A program made the translations under genes and the position numbers. The notes under the pieces were generated by a model. The model was not told the origin of the DNA and searched no databases. It saw only the letters and a list, made by a program, of their open reading frames with translations. DNA of 64,000 bases from Pelomonas paludis (lineage in GTDB: Bacteria > Pseudomonadota > Gammaproteobacteria > Burkholderiales > Burkholderiaceae_C): the NCBI RefSeq assembly GCF_039872745.1, contig NZ_JBDPZD010000007.1, positions 1 through 64,000 on the forward strand. Direction: 5' to 3'. This document shows positions 25,573 to 33,956 of the stretch, piece by piece. Numbering within the stretch: position 1 is the stretch's first letter; each line of letters opens with the position of its first letter.

Positions 25573-25595
25573 GCAAGCAGCTTGCCATCTTGGCA
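25573..25595 (-). promoter_or_regulatory. Overlapping palindromes upstream of phaC
   Basis: Two adjoining inverted repeats, GCAAG-CAG-CTTGC (25573-25585) and TGCCA-TCT-TGGCA (25583-25595), lie 35-57 nt before the phaC ATG in the 99-nt divergent gap. They could be an operator for a granule-linked repressor such as PhaR, but this is inference from position only. Confidence 0.4.
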
Positions 25596-25637
25596 TGACA
25601 GCAGGCTTGCGCTAGATCAGAACGCACAATCCCCCCC

Positions 25638-25901
25638 ATGTTCCTGAACCTCGTCGTGCTGGGCTGGGCCTACGTCGTGCTGATGATGGCGGCGGCCGAG
25701 GCCATGAGCCCGCAAGGCAGCTGGCTGGGCGCGCTGGTGACCCTGCTGCTCTATGGGGTGCTGCCCCTCAGCATCGTGGGCTACATCCTGGCCACCCCCG
25801 CCCGCAAGCGGGCCCGCGCGCTACGCGAGCAAGCGGATGCAGGCGGCCATGCGCCCGGCGGGCCGGCCGAGAAGCTCCCCGCGGAACGAATAGAACCTTG
25901 A
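25638..25901 (+). CDS. Small predicted membrane protein
   Basis: Protein of 87 aa with two hydrophobic helices (about residues 3-22 and 29-50) and a basic, Ala-rich cytosolic-type tail. It is divergent from phaC and its last 81 nt overlap pgeF tail to tail. I do not recognise a family. Regular codon pattern and the clear membrane topology support it as real; the part overlapping pgeF is less certain. Confidence 0.65.
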   Translation: MFLNLVVLGWAYVVLMMAAAEAMSPQGSWLGALVTLLLYGVLPLSIVGYILATPARKRARALREQADAGGHAPGGPAEKLPAERIEP

Positions 25902-26540
25902 GCTTTCGGTGAGCGTGCAATGCCCGCCACCGCTCACCGCCCTCACTCCGGCAGCGGCCAGGCGCTCGCGCGCAAGCGCATAGAGGTCGGCGCGCCAGCG
26001 GGGCTCGCTCGCCACGTTGGGCTGGTAGATGAAGGCGGGCTGGTCACGCGGCACCGCCTCGCGCCCAAAGGCCTGCACCACCTCGGCCCCCACCTCGAAG
26101 GCCTGCGGGCCGATGCTGGCGCCGAGCCAGGTCTCGATCTCGCGCGGCTCGCAGGCCGCCGCTTCACACAGCGCCTGCACGGTGTTCTCAAGCACCCCGG
26201 CAGCCAGCCCGCGCCAGCCGGCATGCGCGCCGGCCACACCGCCCGGCGCCTTGAAAAGCACGGGCAGGCAGTCGGCCACCAGGATGGCGACCGCCAGGCC
26301 GGGCTCGGTGCACACCGCCGCGTCGGCCTCGGGTGGCGGCTCGGCCGGCAGGCTGGGTTGCAGGCGCACCACCTGGGTCCCGTGCACCTGGCTCAGGAAC
26401 ACCGGCGTCGCGCCCAGGCAAGCCGTCAGCTCGGCTTGGTTCGCGCGCACATCGCCCTGGCGCCAGCCGAGGTTGAAGCCGAGCGTCGTCTGGCACGCAC
26501 GCACGCCCGTCCAGCCGGGGCTCAGCCATTCACTCCGCAT
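25821..26540 (-). CDS. pgeF: Peptidoglycan editing factor PgeF (YfiH/laccase-domain)
   Basis: Cytoplasmic 239-aa protein of the DUF152/YfiH family, a purine-nucleoside-phosphorylase or deaminase-like fold that helps keep muropeptide composition correct. The metal-site motifs SQVHGTQV, ADCLPVLF and GAHAGWRGL are all present, as are the late GGGHCT and SFRGE segments. The ATG overlaps the maiA stop by 11 nt, so the two genes are probably co-translated. Confidence 0.94.
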   Translation of the reverse strand: MRSEWLSPGWTGVRACQTTLGFNLGWRQGDVRANQAELTACLGATPVFLSQVHGTQVVRLQPSLPAEPPPEADAAVCTEPGLAVAILVADCLPVLFKAPGGVAGAHAGWRGLAAGVLENTVQALCEAAACEPREIETWLGASIGPQAFEVGAEVVQAFGREAVPRDQPAFIYQPNVASEPRWRADLYALARERLAAAGVRAVSGGGHCTLTESSRFYSFRGELLGRPAGRMAACIRLLA

Positions 26541-27165
26541 CGGGGCAGCTGCTAGGCTGGGTCTTGGCGAAGGCGTCGAGCCGCATGCAGGCCTCGAACA
26601 CCAGCATCACCCGCGGCACGTGGTCCAGCTTGGCGTCAAAGCGCCGGGCATTGAAGATCTGCGGCACCAACAGGCAGTCGGCCAGGCTGGGCTCGTCGCC
26701 CCAGCAGAAGCGGCCCGCCGTTTGCGCCAGGCGGCGCTCCACGGTGGCCAGGCCGGTCTCGACCCAGTGGCGATACCAGCGCGTCTTGTCGTCCTCGTTC
26801 AGCTTGAGGTCGTTCACCAGGTAGCGCAGCACGCGCAGGTTGTTGAGCGGGTGGATCTCGCAGGCGATGTCCTGCGCCAGCGCGCGCACCTGGGCCCGCG
26901 CGAAGGGGTCACGCGGCAGCAGCGGTGGCTCGGGGTGGGTCTCGTCCAGGTACTCGATGATGGCCATCGACTGGGTCAGCCAGCGGCCGTCGTCCAGCTT
27001 CAGCGCTGGCACCAGGCGCGAATTGGCGTCGCTGGCGAAGGGCTCGGCAAAGTGCTCGTTGCGGCCCAGGTGCACGGGCACGTAGTCATAGCTCAGGCCC
27101 TTGAGGGCCAGTGCGATGCGCACCCGGTACGAGGCGGAGGAACGGAAGTAGTTGTGCAACTGCAT
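26530..27165 (-). CDS. maiA: Maleylacetoacetate isomerase (zeta-class GST)
   Basis: Glutathione-dependent isomerase of 211 aa that converts maleylacetoacetate to fumarylacetoacetate in tyrosine and homogentisate breakdown. The zeta signature SSASYRVRIALALKG occupies residues 9-23 (the Cys of the usual SSCS motif is Ala). SMAIIEYLDE and a C-terminal all-helical GST domain follow. No other homogentisate genes are nearby, so another GST role is possible. It is divergent from the NUDIX gene. Confidence 0.9.
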   Translation of the reverse strand: MQLHNYFRSSASYRVRIALALKGLSYDYVPVHLGRNEHFAEPFASDANSRLVPALKLDDGRWLTQSMAIIEYLDETHPEPPLLPRDPFARAQVRALAQDIACEIHPLNNLRVLRYLVNDLKLNEDDKTRWYRHWVETGLATVERRLAQTAGRFCWGDEPSLADCLLVPQIFNARRFDAKLDHVPRVMLVFEACMRLDAFAKTQPSSCPDAE

Positions 27166-27196
27166 GGGCCCGATTCTGGCCTCCTACACTGCCCGC

Positions 27197-27751
27197 ATGT
27201 TGATCCGCCACAAGCACTGCCCCGCCTGCGGCACGGCGGTGGAGTACCGCGTCCCCGAAGGCGATGGGCGCGACCGGGCCTGCTGCCCGGCCTGCGGCGC
27301 CATCCACTACCAGAACCCGCTGTGCGTGGTGGGCACCCTGCCCGTGTGGGAGACCCCCACCGGCCCGCAGGTGCTGCTGTGCAAACGCGCCATCGAGCCT
27401 CGCTACGGGCTGTGGACCCTGCCCGGCGGCTTCCTGGAGCTGGGCGAGACCACGGCAGCTGGTGCCGCCCGCGAGACCGACGAGGAAGCCGGCGCCCAGA
27501 TCGAGCTGGGCCCGCTCTACACCCTGCTCAATGTGGTCAAGGTCGGGCAGGTGCATTTCTTCTACCGGGCGCGGCTGCTCTCGCCGGTCTTCAACCCGGG
27601 GCCTGAGTCGCTCGAAGCGCGGCTCTTTGCCGAGCACGAGGTGCCCTGGGACGAGATCGCCTTCCGCACCTCGCGGGTGACGGTGGAGCGATTTTTTGAC
27701 GACGTGCGCGCCGGGCGGCCGCTGGGGCTCTACTGCGCGGACATCAACTAG
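27197..27751 (+). CDS. NUDIX hydrolase with N-terminal zinc ribbon
   Basis: Hydrolase of 184 aa. A four-Cys zinc ribbon (CPAC near residue 9 and CCPAC near 31) precedes a NUDIX domain whose box G-x5-E-x7-RE-x2-EE-x-G is intact (GFLELGETTAAGAARETDEEAG). This layout is typical of NudC-like NADH or nucleotide-sugar pyrophosphatases. I chose the ATG at 27197 because it puts the zinc ribbon at the N-terminus. Its TAG stop shares CTAG with the stop of the opposite gene. Confidence 0.9.
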   Translation: MLIRHKHCPACGTAVEYRVPEGDGRDRACCPACGAIHYQNPLCVVGTLPVWETPTGPQVLLCKRAIEPRYGLWTLPGGFLELGETTAAGAARETDEEAGAQIELGPLYTLLNVVKVGQVHFFYRARLLSPVFNPGPESLEARLFAEHEVPWDEIAFRTSRVTVERFFDDVRAGRPLGLYCADIN

Positions 27752-27939
27752 CGACCGCGCAGCACCCGGGCCGGCAGCACCACCAAAGCCGCCAGCAGGG
27801 CAAACACCGCCGTGACGGTGAAGCCCAGCAACCGGAAGGGCAGCAACAGCAGCCACACGACCGGATAGAGCAGCAGCGCCAGCAAGGCGAGCGGCCAGCA
27901 CAGCACGAAGAGGATGCACCAGAGCAGAAAGCTGACCAC
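27748..27939 (-). CDS. Small hydrophobic membrane protein
   Basis: Protein of 63 aa, nearly all hydrophobic (SFLLWCILFVLCWPLALLALLLYP and following), so probably two membrane helices. I chose the GTG start at 27939 because GGAGA lies 8 nt upstream; the longer frame begins with residues unlike a membrane protein. Family unknown. It converges with the NUDIX gene and shares its stop tetranucleotide. Confidence 0.65.
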   Translation of the reverse strand: MVSFLLWCILFVLCWPLALLALLLYPVVWLLLLPFRLLGFTVTAVFALLAALVVLPARVLRGR

Positions 27940-28018
27940 GACAGGTCTCCGTTGAATCGGGAGCCTGTATTGCAGCGCCGGGGGCGGGCGCTGTCGCCCG
28001 GCGTGCGACGAACTGCCG

Positions 28019-29044
28019 TCAGGGCTGGATGAACGCGTAGAAGATGCTGTCTTGGAGGGCGCGATAGGCTGCCACTTGCCCCAGGTCATGCCCCGCACCG
28101 GGGTAGACGACCAGGTCCACCTTCACGCCATCAGCCAGCAGGCGTTTGTTCATCTCGGTCGCATTCAGCACGGGCACGGTCGCATCGGCGCCGCCGTGCT
28201 CCAGGTAGACGGCGCTGACGCTGCGCAGCATCGGGAAATGAAGGGCCGACGCCGCGATCATGGCGCTGCGCGATTGCTCAGCCGTCTTGCCCGTGAAGAA
28301 CTGGCACTGGAACATCTTGCCGTAGGCAGCCGCAGCGTCGGCCCGGTAAAAGTCCACCGGCGCCGAGCCCGCGGACACGACGCGCACCCGCGCATCACGC
28401 TGGCCCAGCAGCAGCGCCACACTGCCCCCACGGCTGCCCCCGCGCACCAGCAGGCGCGAGACATCGGCCGCCGGCTCGGTGGCCTCCAGCACGTTCAGCA
28501 AGGCCATGGTGTCGTCGGCTGCGCCGTCGAAGCCATCGCAGAAATCGCCACCTGCCGTCCAGCTGCGCCCGGCGAACTGCAGGGTCCGCCCCCGGAAGGC
28601 CGGCATCACCACGATGGCGTCTCGGGTCTGCACGCCCAGGCCGGTCAGCTTGCGCGCAAGGTCGAGCGGCGGGTTGTCGTCGTCCATGCCATCCAGCTCC
28701 ACCACCACGGGCAGCTTGGTCGTGTAGCGCACCGTGGGGATGGTGACCGCACCGTAGTGGTCCACGCCGTTGACGCTGTGCCGGATGATGCGCAGCACAT
28801 AGGTGCTGTTCGAGCTGTCCTCGTAGGCCACGGCCGCATTGCGCGGCGACAGGTCACGCGCCTTGATCGCCTGGGCCACGGCCGCAATCTGGGCTGTGGT
28901 GGCAGGCGCGAACTCAAAGCCCGCCGGCTGGGCTGTTCCGCCCGACGAGGAACCACCGCCGCCACAGGCACTCAGGCACAAGGCCAAAGCGACGCCGCAC
29001 ACCGCAGCAAGGCGAGCTCGATCGATCCCATTCAAAGCACCCAT
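28019..29044 (-). CDS. Predicted lipoprotein, alpha/beta-hydrolase (peptidase S9-like)
   Basis: Predicted lipoprotein of 341 aa with lipobox LSAC (Cys27 would be lipidated) and a Gly/Ser linker after it. The nucleophile elbow is GGSRGG with Ser204, and the later HGGADATVP and GAGHDLG segments supply the likely Asp and His. The fold resembles prolyl-oligopeptidase or dienelactone-hydrolase families. The substrate is unknown. The ATG at 29044 is preceded by a weak AGGGTGG. Confidence 0.8.
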   Translation of the reverse strand: MGALNGIDRARLAAVCGVALALCLSACGGGGSSSGGTAQPAGFEFAPATTAQIAAVAQAIKARDLSPRNAAVAYEDSSNSTYVLRIIRHSVNGVDHYGAVTIPTVRYTTKLPVVVELDGMDDDNPPLDLARKLTGLGVQTRDAIVVMPAFRGRTLQFAGRSWTAGGDFCDGFDGAADDTMALLNVLEATEPAADVSRLLVRGGSRGGSVALLLGQRDARVRVVSAGSAPVDFYRADAAAAYGKMFQCQFFTGKTAEQSRSAMIAASALHFPMLRSVSAVYLEHGGADATVPVLNATEMNKRLLADGVKVDLVVYPGAGHDLGQVAAYRALQDSIFYAFIQP

Positions 29045-29171
29045 GTCCACCCTAAGTTCTCGCAAGTTTTAGAAGCCCCAGCGCGTGGGCCGGCGATGAT
29101 AGCCATGGACCTGGGCCGCAAAACCGCAAGCGGCCAGGCAGCCACCAGCTGTTTGCCGACAATCCCGGGCC

Positions 29172-29507
29172 ATGCCGCGCCCACGTCGCTCCGACCACTT
29201 CCACGTCTACGTCGTGCTGCTGGCCGACCAGGTCTGGAACGAGCCAGCCTACCGCAAGTGCAACCCCGACAAGGACCTGCTCAAGCCCTGCCTCTACGTG
29301 GGCATGACCGGCCTGGACCCCGACCTGCGCTTTGACCGCCACATGGCCGGCGTGCAGGCCAACCGCTTCGTGCTGAAGTACGGCGTGCGGTTGCTGCCCG
29401 AGCTCTACGAGGCCTACAACCCCATGCCCTATGCGGCGGCCCAGGAGATGGAGGTGGAGCTGGCCATCGCGCTGCGCGAGGCCGGCTACGGGGTGTGGCA
29501 AGCCTGA
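29172..29507 (+). CDS. GIY-YIG-like small protein
   Basis: Protein of 111 aa. HVYVV (11-15) and LYVGMT (41-46) with Arg and His residues after it (RFDRH) and Glu in EMEVELA (92-98) recall a GIY-YIG nuclease core, but the two Tyr motifs are spaced further apart than usual. It also has a well-ordered segment YGVRLLPELYEAYNPMPY. Conserved relatives are annotated only as hypothetical or GIY-YIG family. No Shine-Dalgarno is clear. Nuclease activity is inference. Confidence 0.75.
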   Translation: MPRPRRSDHFHVYVVLLADQVWNEPAYRKCNPDKDLLKPCLYVGMTGLDPDLRFDRHMAGVQANRFVLKYGVRLLPELYEAYNPMPYAAAQEMEVELAIALREAGYGVWQA

Positions 29508-29601
29508 CGTGTAGACACGCCCTCAGACGTGGCTATGCTGCTGGGCCGCCGGCAAGGCAAGCCCTGCCGCTTCAAATCAACCCCACAACCGGAGACCCCG
29601 C

Positions 29602-30723
29602 ATGACTGCCCGCACCACGCCCCCCTTCCGCGCCGATCACGTTGGCAGCTTCTTGCGCCCGGCCTACCTGCTGGAAGCACGCGATGCCTTCTTCAACAAG
29701 AAGACCATCAATGCCGAACAGCTGCGCGCCGTTGAAGACCGCGCCATCACCGAGATCGTGAAGTTCCAGCAGGACGTGGGTCTGCAGAGCATCACCGACG
29801 GCGAGTTCCGCCGCACCTATTTCCACATCGACTTTCTCGACCAGCTGGGTGGCGTGAAAACCGACATCCCCGTCACCATCAAGCGCCCGGACGGCACCGA
29901 AGAACTGGCCCCGCCGGCCATTCGCGTCATCGACACCGTGCGCCATGTGAAGGACATCCAGCTGGCTGACTTCAATTACCTGAAGAGCCAGCTCGCCCCG
30001 GGCATGACGCCCAAGGTGACCATTCCCAGCCCCACCATGCTGCACTTCCGCGGCGGCCGCGCCGGCATCAGCAAGCAGGCCTACCCCGAGCTGGACCCGG
30101 TCTTCTACGACGACGTGGCCAAGGCCTATGGCGAGGAGCTGAAGAGCCTGTACGCCGCCGGCTGCCGCTATGTGCAGATGGACGACACCAATATGGCCTA
30201 CCTGCGCGACGAGAAGATGCGCGAGGCCGCGCGCCAACGCGGCGATGACCCCAACGAACTGCCGCACCGCTACGCCAGCTTCATCAACAAGGTGGTGGCC
30301 CACAAGCCCGAAGGCATGACCCTGGCCATGCACCTGTGCCGGGGCAACTTCAAGAGCACCTTTGCCGCGCAAGGCAACTACGAGCCCGTGGCCGAGGCCC
30401 TGCTCAGCGAGATGAAGCTCGACGCCTTCTTCCTGGAGTACGACGACGACCGCTCCGGCGACTTCCGCCCCCTGCGCTACCTGAGCAAGGGCAAGATCGT
30501 GGTGCTGGGCCTGGTGACCACCAAGTTCGGCCAGCTGGAGACCAAGGACGACCTGAAGCGCCGCATCGACGAGGCCGCCCAGTACACCTCGCTCGACCAG
30601 TTGTGCCTCAGCCCGCAATGCGGCTTCAGCAGCACCGTGCACGGCAACAACATCGCCGTCGAAGACCAGCGCCGCAAGCTGGCCTTGGTGGTGGAAACGG
30701 CCCGCGAAGTCTGGGGCGGCTGA
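29602..30723 (+). CDS. MetE-like cobalamin-independent methyltransferase (YxjG/YxjH type)
   Basis: Single-domain enzyme of 373 aa related to the C-terminal half of MetE, half the length of MetE itself. The zinc ligands are HLC (His244, Cys246) and Cys340 in SPQCGFSS, and the N-terminal DHVGSFLRP is the family start. It should transfer a methyl group to homocysteine or a related thiol; the donor is not certain for this subfamily. GGAG lies 7 nt before the ATG. I see no SAM or B12 riboswitch upstream. Confidence 0.92.
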   Translation: MTARTTPPFRADHVGSFLRPAYLLEARDAFFNKKTINAEQLRAVEDRAITEIVKFQQDVGLQSITDGEFRRTYFHIDFLDQLGGVKTDIPVTIKRPDGTEELAPPAIRVIDTVRHVKDIQLADFNYLKSQLAPGMTPKVTIPSPTMLHFRGGRAGISKQAYPELDPVFYDDVAKAYGEELKSLYAAGCRYVQMDDTNMAYLRDEKMREAARQRGDDPNELPHRYASFINKVVAHKPEGMTLAMHLCRGNFKSTFAAQGNYEPVAEALLSEMKLDAFFLEYDDDRSGDFRPLRYLSKGKIVVLGLVTTKFGQLETKDDLKRRIDEAAQYTSLDQLCLSPQCGFSSTVHGNNIAVEDQRRKLALVVETAREVWGG

Positions 30724-30739
30724 GAACGAGTTTGAGAGG

Positions 30740-32203
30740 TCAGGCGCCTGACTGGTTCGGGTTGCGCCAGGCCCTCTCGAAGGGCAGGCGCCAGGCGTGC
30801 GGGGCGATCAGCTGGTGGACCGACTTTGGGCCCCAGCTGCCGGGCTCATAGAGCCGCACCGGCGGCGGGGACTCCAGCAGCTTGGTCGAGACCTGCCACA
30901 GCTGCTCGATGCCCTCGGCCGTGCAGAACAAGGTGTGGTCGCCGCGCATGGCGTCGAGGATCAGGCGCTCATAGGCCTCCAGCACCTCGCCCGCCAAGCC
31001 GGTGTCGCGCATCGCGAACTGCAGGCTCAGCTTGTCCAGCCGCATGCCGGGGCCGGGGCGCTTGCCGTAGAAGCTGAGGCTCATCTTGCTGGCGTCGGCC
31101 AGGTCAAAGGTCAGGTGGTCGGGGCCCTGCGCGCCCACCCCGCTGCCCGGCGGGAACATGCTCTTGGGCGGCTCGCGGAAGGCGATGGAGATGATGCGCT
31201 GGCCCTCGGCCATGCGCTTGCCGGTGCGCAGGAAGAAGGGCACGCCGGCCCAGCGCCAGTTGTCGATGAAACACTTGAGGGCGATGAAGGTCTCGGTCTC
31301 GCTCTGCGGGTCCACGCCGGGCTCGTCGCGGTAGCCGTTGTACTGGCCGCGCACCACGTCGCCCGGCTCGATGGGCAGCATGCTGCGAAAGACCTTGTTC
31401 TTCTCCTCGCTGATGGGCTGGGGCTCCAGCGACGTGGGCGGCTCCATGGCCATGAAGCCCAGGATCTGGAATAGGTGCGTGACCACCATGTCGCGGTAGG
31501 CACCGGTTTGCTCGTAGAAGGCGCTGCGCTGGCCCAAGCCCAGGGTCTCGGGCACGTCGATCTGCACGTGGTCGATGAAGTTGCGGTTCCAGATCGGCTC
31601 GAACAGGCCGTTGGCAAAGCGGAAGGCCAGGATGTTCTGCGCCGGCTCTTTGCCCAGGAAGTGGTCGATGCGGAAGATCTGCTCTTCGGCGAAGACCTCG
31701 TGCACCGCACGGTTGAGCTTCACCGCGCTGGCCAGGTCGGTGCCGAAGGGCTTTTCCATCACGATGCGCGCATTCGCCATCAGGCCCGCCTCGCCCAAGG
31801 TTCGCACCGCAGAGAGCGCCGCGCTGGGCGGCACGCTCAGGTAGTGCAGGCGCTGGCTGTCCTGGCCGATGCTGGCCTCGGCCCTCGCGGCGGCTGCCGC
31901 CAAGGCGGCGGCGCCGGCTGACAGCGGCACATAGGCCAGGCGCTCGGCGAACGCGGCCCAGTCGTCATCGGCAATGGGCCGGTTGAAGTGCTGCGCCAGG
32001 GCCTCGCGCGTCCTGGCGCTGAACGCGGCGGTGTCGATGTCGTCCAGCGACACGCCAATGATCCGGTAGTCCGGCAGAAAACCCGCCGCGCACAGGTGGT
32101 ACAGCCCTGGCAGCAGCTTGCGCTTGGCCAGATCGCCGGTGGCGCCGAACAGCACCACCACCTGCGGAAATCGCGGCCCGACGCCGGGGGGAACCTTGGC
32201 CAT
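30740..32203 (-). CDS. zwf: Glucose-6-phosphate dehydrogenase
   Basis: NADP-linked dehydrogenase of 487 aa, first step of the pentose-phosphate and Entner-Doudoroff routes. The coenzyme fingerprint is GATGDLAKR at 20-28 and the substrate site is RIDHFLGKE at 178-186. The length matches the family. AGGAG lies about 12 nt before the ATG at 32203. It is a single gene here, without pgl or edd beside it. Confidence 0.98.
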   Translation of the reverse strand: MAKVPPGVGPRFPQVVVLFGATGDLAKRKLLPGLYHLCAAGFLPDYRIIGVSLDDIDTAAFSARTREALAQHFNRPIADDDWAAFAERLAYVPLSAGAAALAAAAARAEASIGQDSQRLHYLSVPPSAALSAVRTLGEAGLMANARIVMEKPFGTDLASAVKLNRAVHEVFAEEQIFRIDHFLGKEPAQNILAFRFANGLFEPIWNRNFIDHVQIDVPETLGLGQRSAFYEQTGAYRDMVVTHLFQILGFMAMEPPTSLEPQPISEEKNKVFRSMLPIEPGDVVRGQYNGYRDEPGVDPQSETETFIALKCFIDNWRWAGVPFFLRTGKRMAEGQRIISIAFREPPKSMFPPGSGVGAQGPDHLTFDLADASKMSLSFYGKRPGPGMRLDKLSLQFAMRDTGLAGEVLEAYERLILDAMRGDHTLFCTAEGIEQLWQVSTKLLESPPPVRLYEPGSWGPKSVHQLIAPHAWRLPFERAWRNPNQSGA

Positions 32204-32376
32204 GTTCGGGGTGCTCCTGCAGTCAAAGAGGACATCGAGAGCCCAAGCAAAGATCGAACCACCGGGCGGTGGTTCAAGCTGTGCGCGGGCGCCGTGCCTT
32301 CACGCCGGCCACTTTGCCAGTCCGGTGGCTGGCCGCCAAATAGCGGTCGGCAAAAAGCCCATACCAGGGAAGGCTC

Positions 32377-32769
32377 CTAGGGCGCCAGCAGGCTGACGTT
32401 GTCCAACCCAAGCTTGGCTGCCCTGCGCACCAGGCTCTTGTCGAACGTGACCAAGCGTTGCGGCTGAGCCTGCAGCGCGTGCAGCGCATCCGCGAAGTCG
32501 AGCCCAGATTCAAAAGCCGCCAAAGCCGCGTCCGCGAGGGCCGGCTCCTGGGCGTCGATGTTCTGCAAACCCAGCAAGCCACGCAGCAGCGCCGCAATGG
32601 TCGGGGCGTCAAAGCCGTATGCGCCCCGCAGTACCCACTCGCACTCCATCAGCACACAGGCCGACACCGCGCATGCTTCAGCGGCCACCAGAGCCTCAGC
32701 AGCCCGTGCCTGCACCTTGTCGTCCCCGACCAGGAGGCGAATGACGACATTGGTGTCGAGCGCGGCCAT
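32377..32769 (-). CDS. vapC: VapC-type PIN-domain toxin
   Basis: PIN-domain ribonuclease of 130 aa, toxin of a type II pair. The acidic metal site is visible: Asp5 in LDTNVVIRLL, Glu42 in MECEWVLRGAY, Asp91 and Asp94 in GLDFADALH, and a later Asp in FDKSL. Its ATG overlaps the antitoxin stop as TGATG. The target RNA is unknown. Confidence 0.93.
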   Translation of the reverse strand: MAALDTNVVIRLLVGDDKVQARAAEALVAAEACAVSACVLMECEWVLRGAYGFDAPTIAALLRGLLGLQNIDAQEPALADAALAAFESGLDFADALHALQAQPQRLVTFDKSLVRRAAKLGLDNVSLLAP

Positions 32770-33053
32770 CAGCGGCGCTTGGCGGGTGCGGGGTTGCGCC
32801 GCGCCGCCTCTGCCGCGACCGCCTCCGACATCGTCTCGACCGACACCGCAGGGCCCGCGTAGCTGGCCAACTTGCGCAGCGCCGCCAGGCCCTCAGCCAA
32901 AGGCTGCTTGTCTCCTGCCACCACCGGGGTGAGCAGCAGGCCCTCAGGCGTCTCTGTTACGTCGAACCGCGTCCCCGGCCCCCAGCGCCGGGACTCCCGC
33001 AACGCTTTGGGGATGACGACTTGGCCTTTGACGGACAGCAGGGTGGACGACAT
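32769..33053 (-). CDS. vapB: VapB-type AbrB/SpoVT antitoxin
   Basis: Antitoxin of 94 aa with an N-terminal swapped-hairpin DNA-binding domain of the AbrB/MazE type (SVKGQVVIPKALRESRRWGPG) and a C-terminal helical toxin-binding tail. The ATG at 33053 has GGAG about 6 nt upstream and starts the family motif. It precedes vapC with overlapping stop and start. Such pairs autorepress their own promoter, which would lie just right of 33053. Confidence 0.9.
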   Translation of the reverse strand: MSSTLLSVKGQVVIPKALRESRRWGPGTRFDVTETPEGLLLTPVVAGDKQPLAEGLAALRKLASYAGPAVSVETMSEAVAAEAARRNPAPAKRR

Positions 33054-33342
33054 GGGAGGCTCCGGGTAAGGCGGCAATCTTACCGAACCGCCCCTCCGCA
33101 CGCGCCGAGCGGGCACGGAAGGGCGGGCAGAAGCGGTGTGGCCTTAAGACTTGAACCTGACCCTATGGTGCAGCCCGGCATCGGCCACGCGCCGCGTCAT
33201 GTTCGCTTTAACGTGACGGGCGGATCGGCGGGGCCTGAAAGTAGTGCGGCGAGCGCAAATCGGATCGAAGGTGGCAGGAATTCCAGACTCAGGTCCGCCG
33301 CCGCCACTTGCCGACTTCAGGACTCAAAAAATCCAACTGGCA
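33054..33342. other. Intergenic stretch with no recognised gene
   Basis: Between vapB and the orphan gene at 33343-33765. I find no frame with protein-like composition and no repeat. It should hold the vapBC promoter. Confidence 0.5.
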
Positions 33343-33765
33343 TCAGTGGGCCGCGACCACCACCACACGCCTTCCTTGCCTCGTGAAATTAACCTTCATC
33401 TTCAGATCACCACGAATCAGGTCAATGAACAGGCCTGAATATTCGCTGCTTCGAGTCACTCTCCAGCCCAGCCCCTTAGCCTGATCTAGAAACTGCTCGG
33501 TCCAGCTTTCTCGGCTCAGACGAAGATCCTGAATGCATTGAATCGAACTTCCATCCGAGGTTTCCTGGCAGACATTCTCTGACTGAGGATTCAATATGGC
33601 TGGAATCAAGGCCATCATGCCTTGCCCTTGCGCACTCTTGACGGGACTGGAGAACTGCGGTGTAGATGCGTCTGGGCGAATCAGGAATTGAATCGCCACC
33701 ACCAGAGCCAACGCGATGAAGAAGGGCGCTTTTCCCCGAATAGGGTTGCCCACAAAACCACCCAT
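33343..33765 (-). CDS. Hypothetical protein with N-terminal membrane anchor
   Basis: Orphan of 140 aa. One N-terminal hydrophobic helix (residues about 14-28, PFFIALALVVAIQFLI) is followed by a soluble part of about 110 residues with two Cys (Cys65 and Cys76) that could form a disulfide, and a C-terminal basic strand (FTRQGRRVVVVAAH). No family recognised. Its base composition is visibly less GC-rich than the neighbours, which suggests transfer. No strong Shine-Dalgarno is seen. Confidence 0.55.
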   Translation of the reverse strand: MGGFVGNPIRGKAPFFIALALVVAIQFLIRPDASTPQFSSPVKSAQGQGMMALIPAILNPQSENVCQETSDGSSIQCIQDLRLSRESWTEQFLDQAKGLGWRVTRSSEYSGLFIDLIRGDLKMKVNFTRQGRRVVVVAAH

Positions 33766-33956
33766 CCAATCCTCCGCAGGTCGACCTAGAAACTCGCCTG
33801 CGGCAGCACTGCCAGTAGTCGCTACGAATCAGGGCTCGGGGTCGAGCGCCAAATCTTAGGCCCCCTGGCTGCGCGCCGTTTGGAAGGCGCCCAGCCCAAA
33901 CTTCAAGCTGTCGGACGCCCGCCAGCCGTCCGTAAACCAAGGAACGACATTCAGGT

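Noticed and set aside
29508..29601. Riboswitch leader before the MetE-like gene
   Set aside because: Only 94 nt and no SAM or cobalamin box consensus visible.
33766..33956. Possible integron attC or gene-cassette end beside the orphan gene
   Set aside because: No matching R'/R'' core pair (GTTRRRY with RYYYAAC) and no integrase gene seen.
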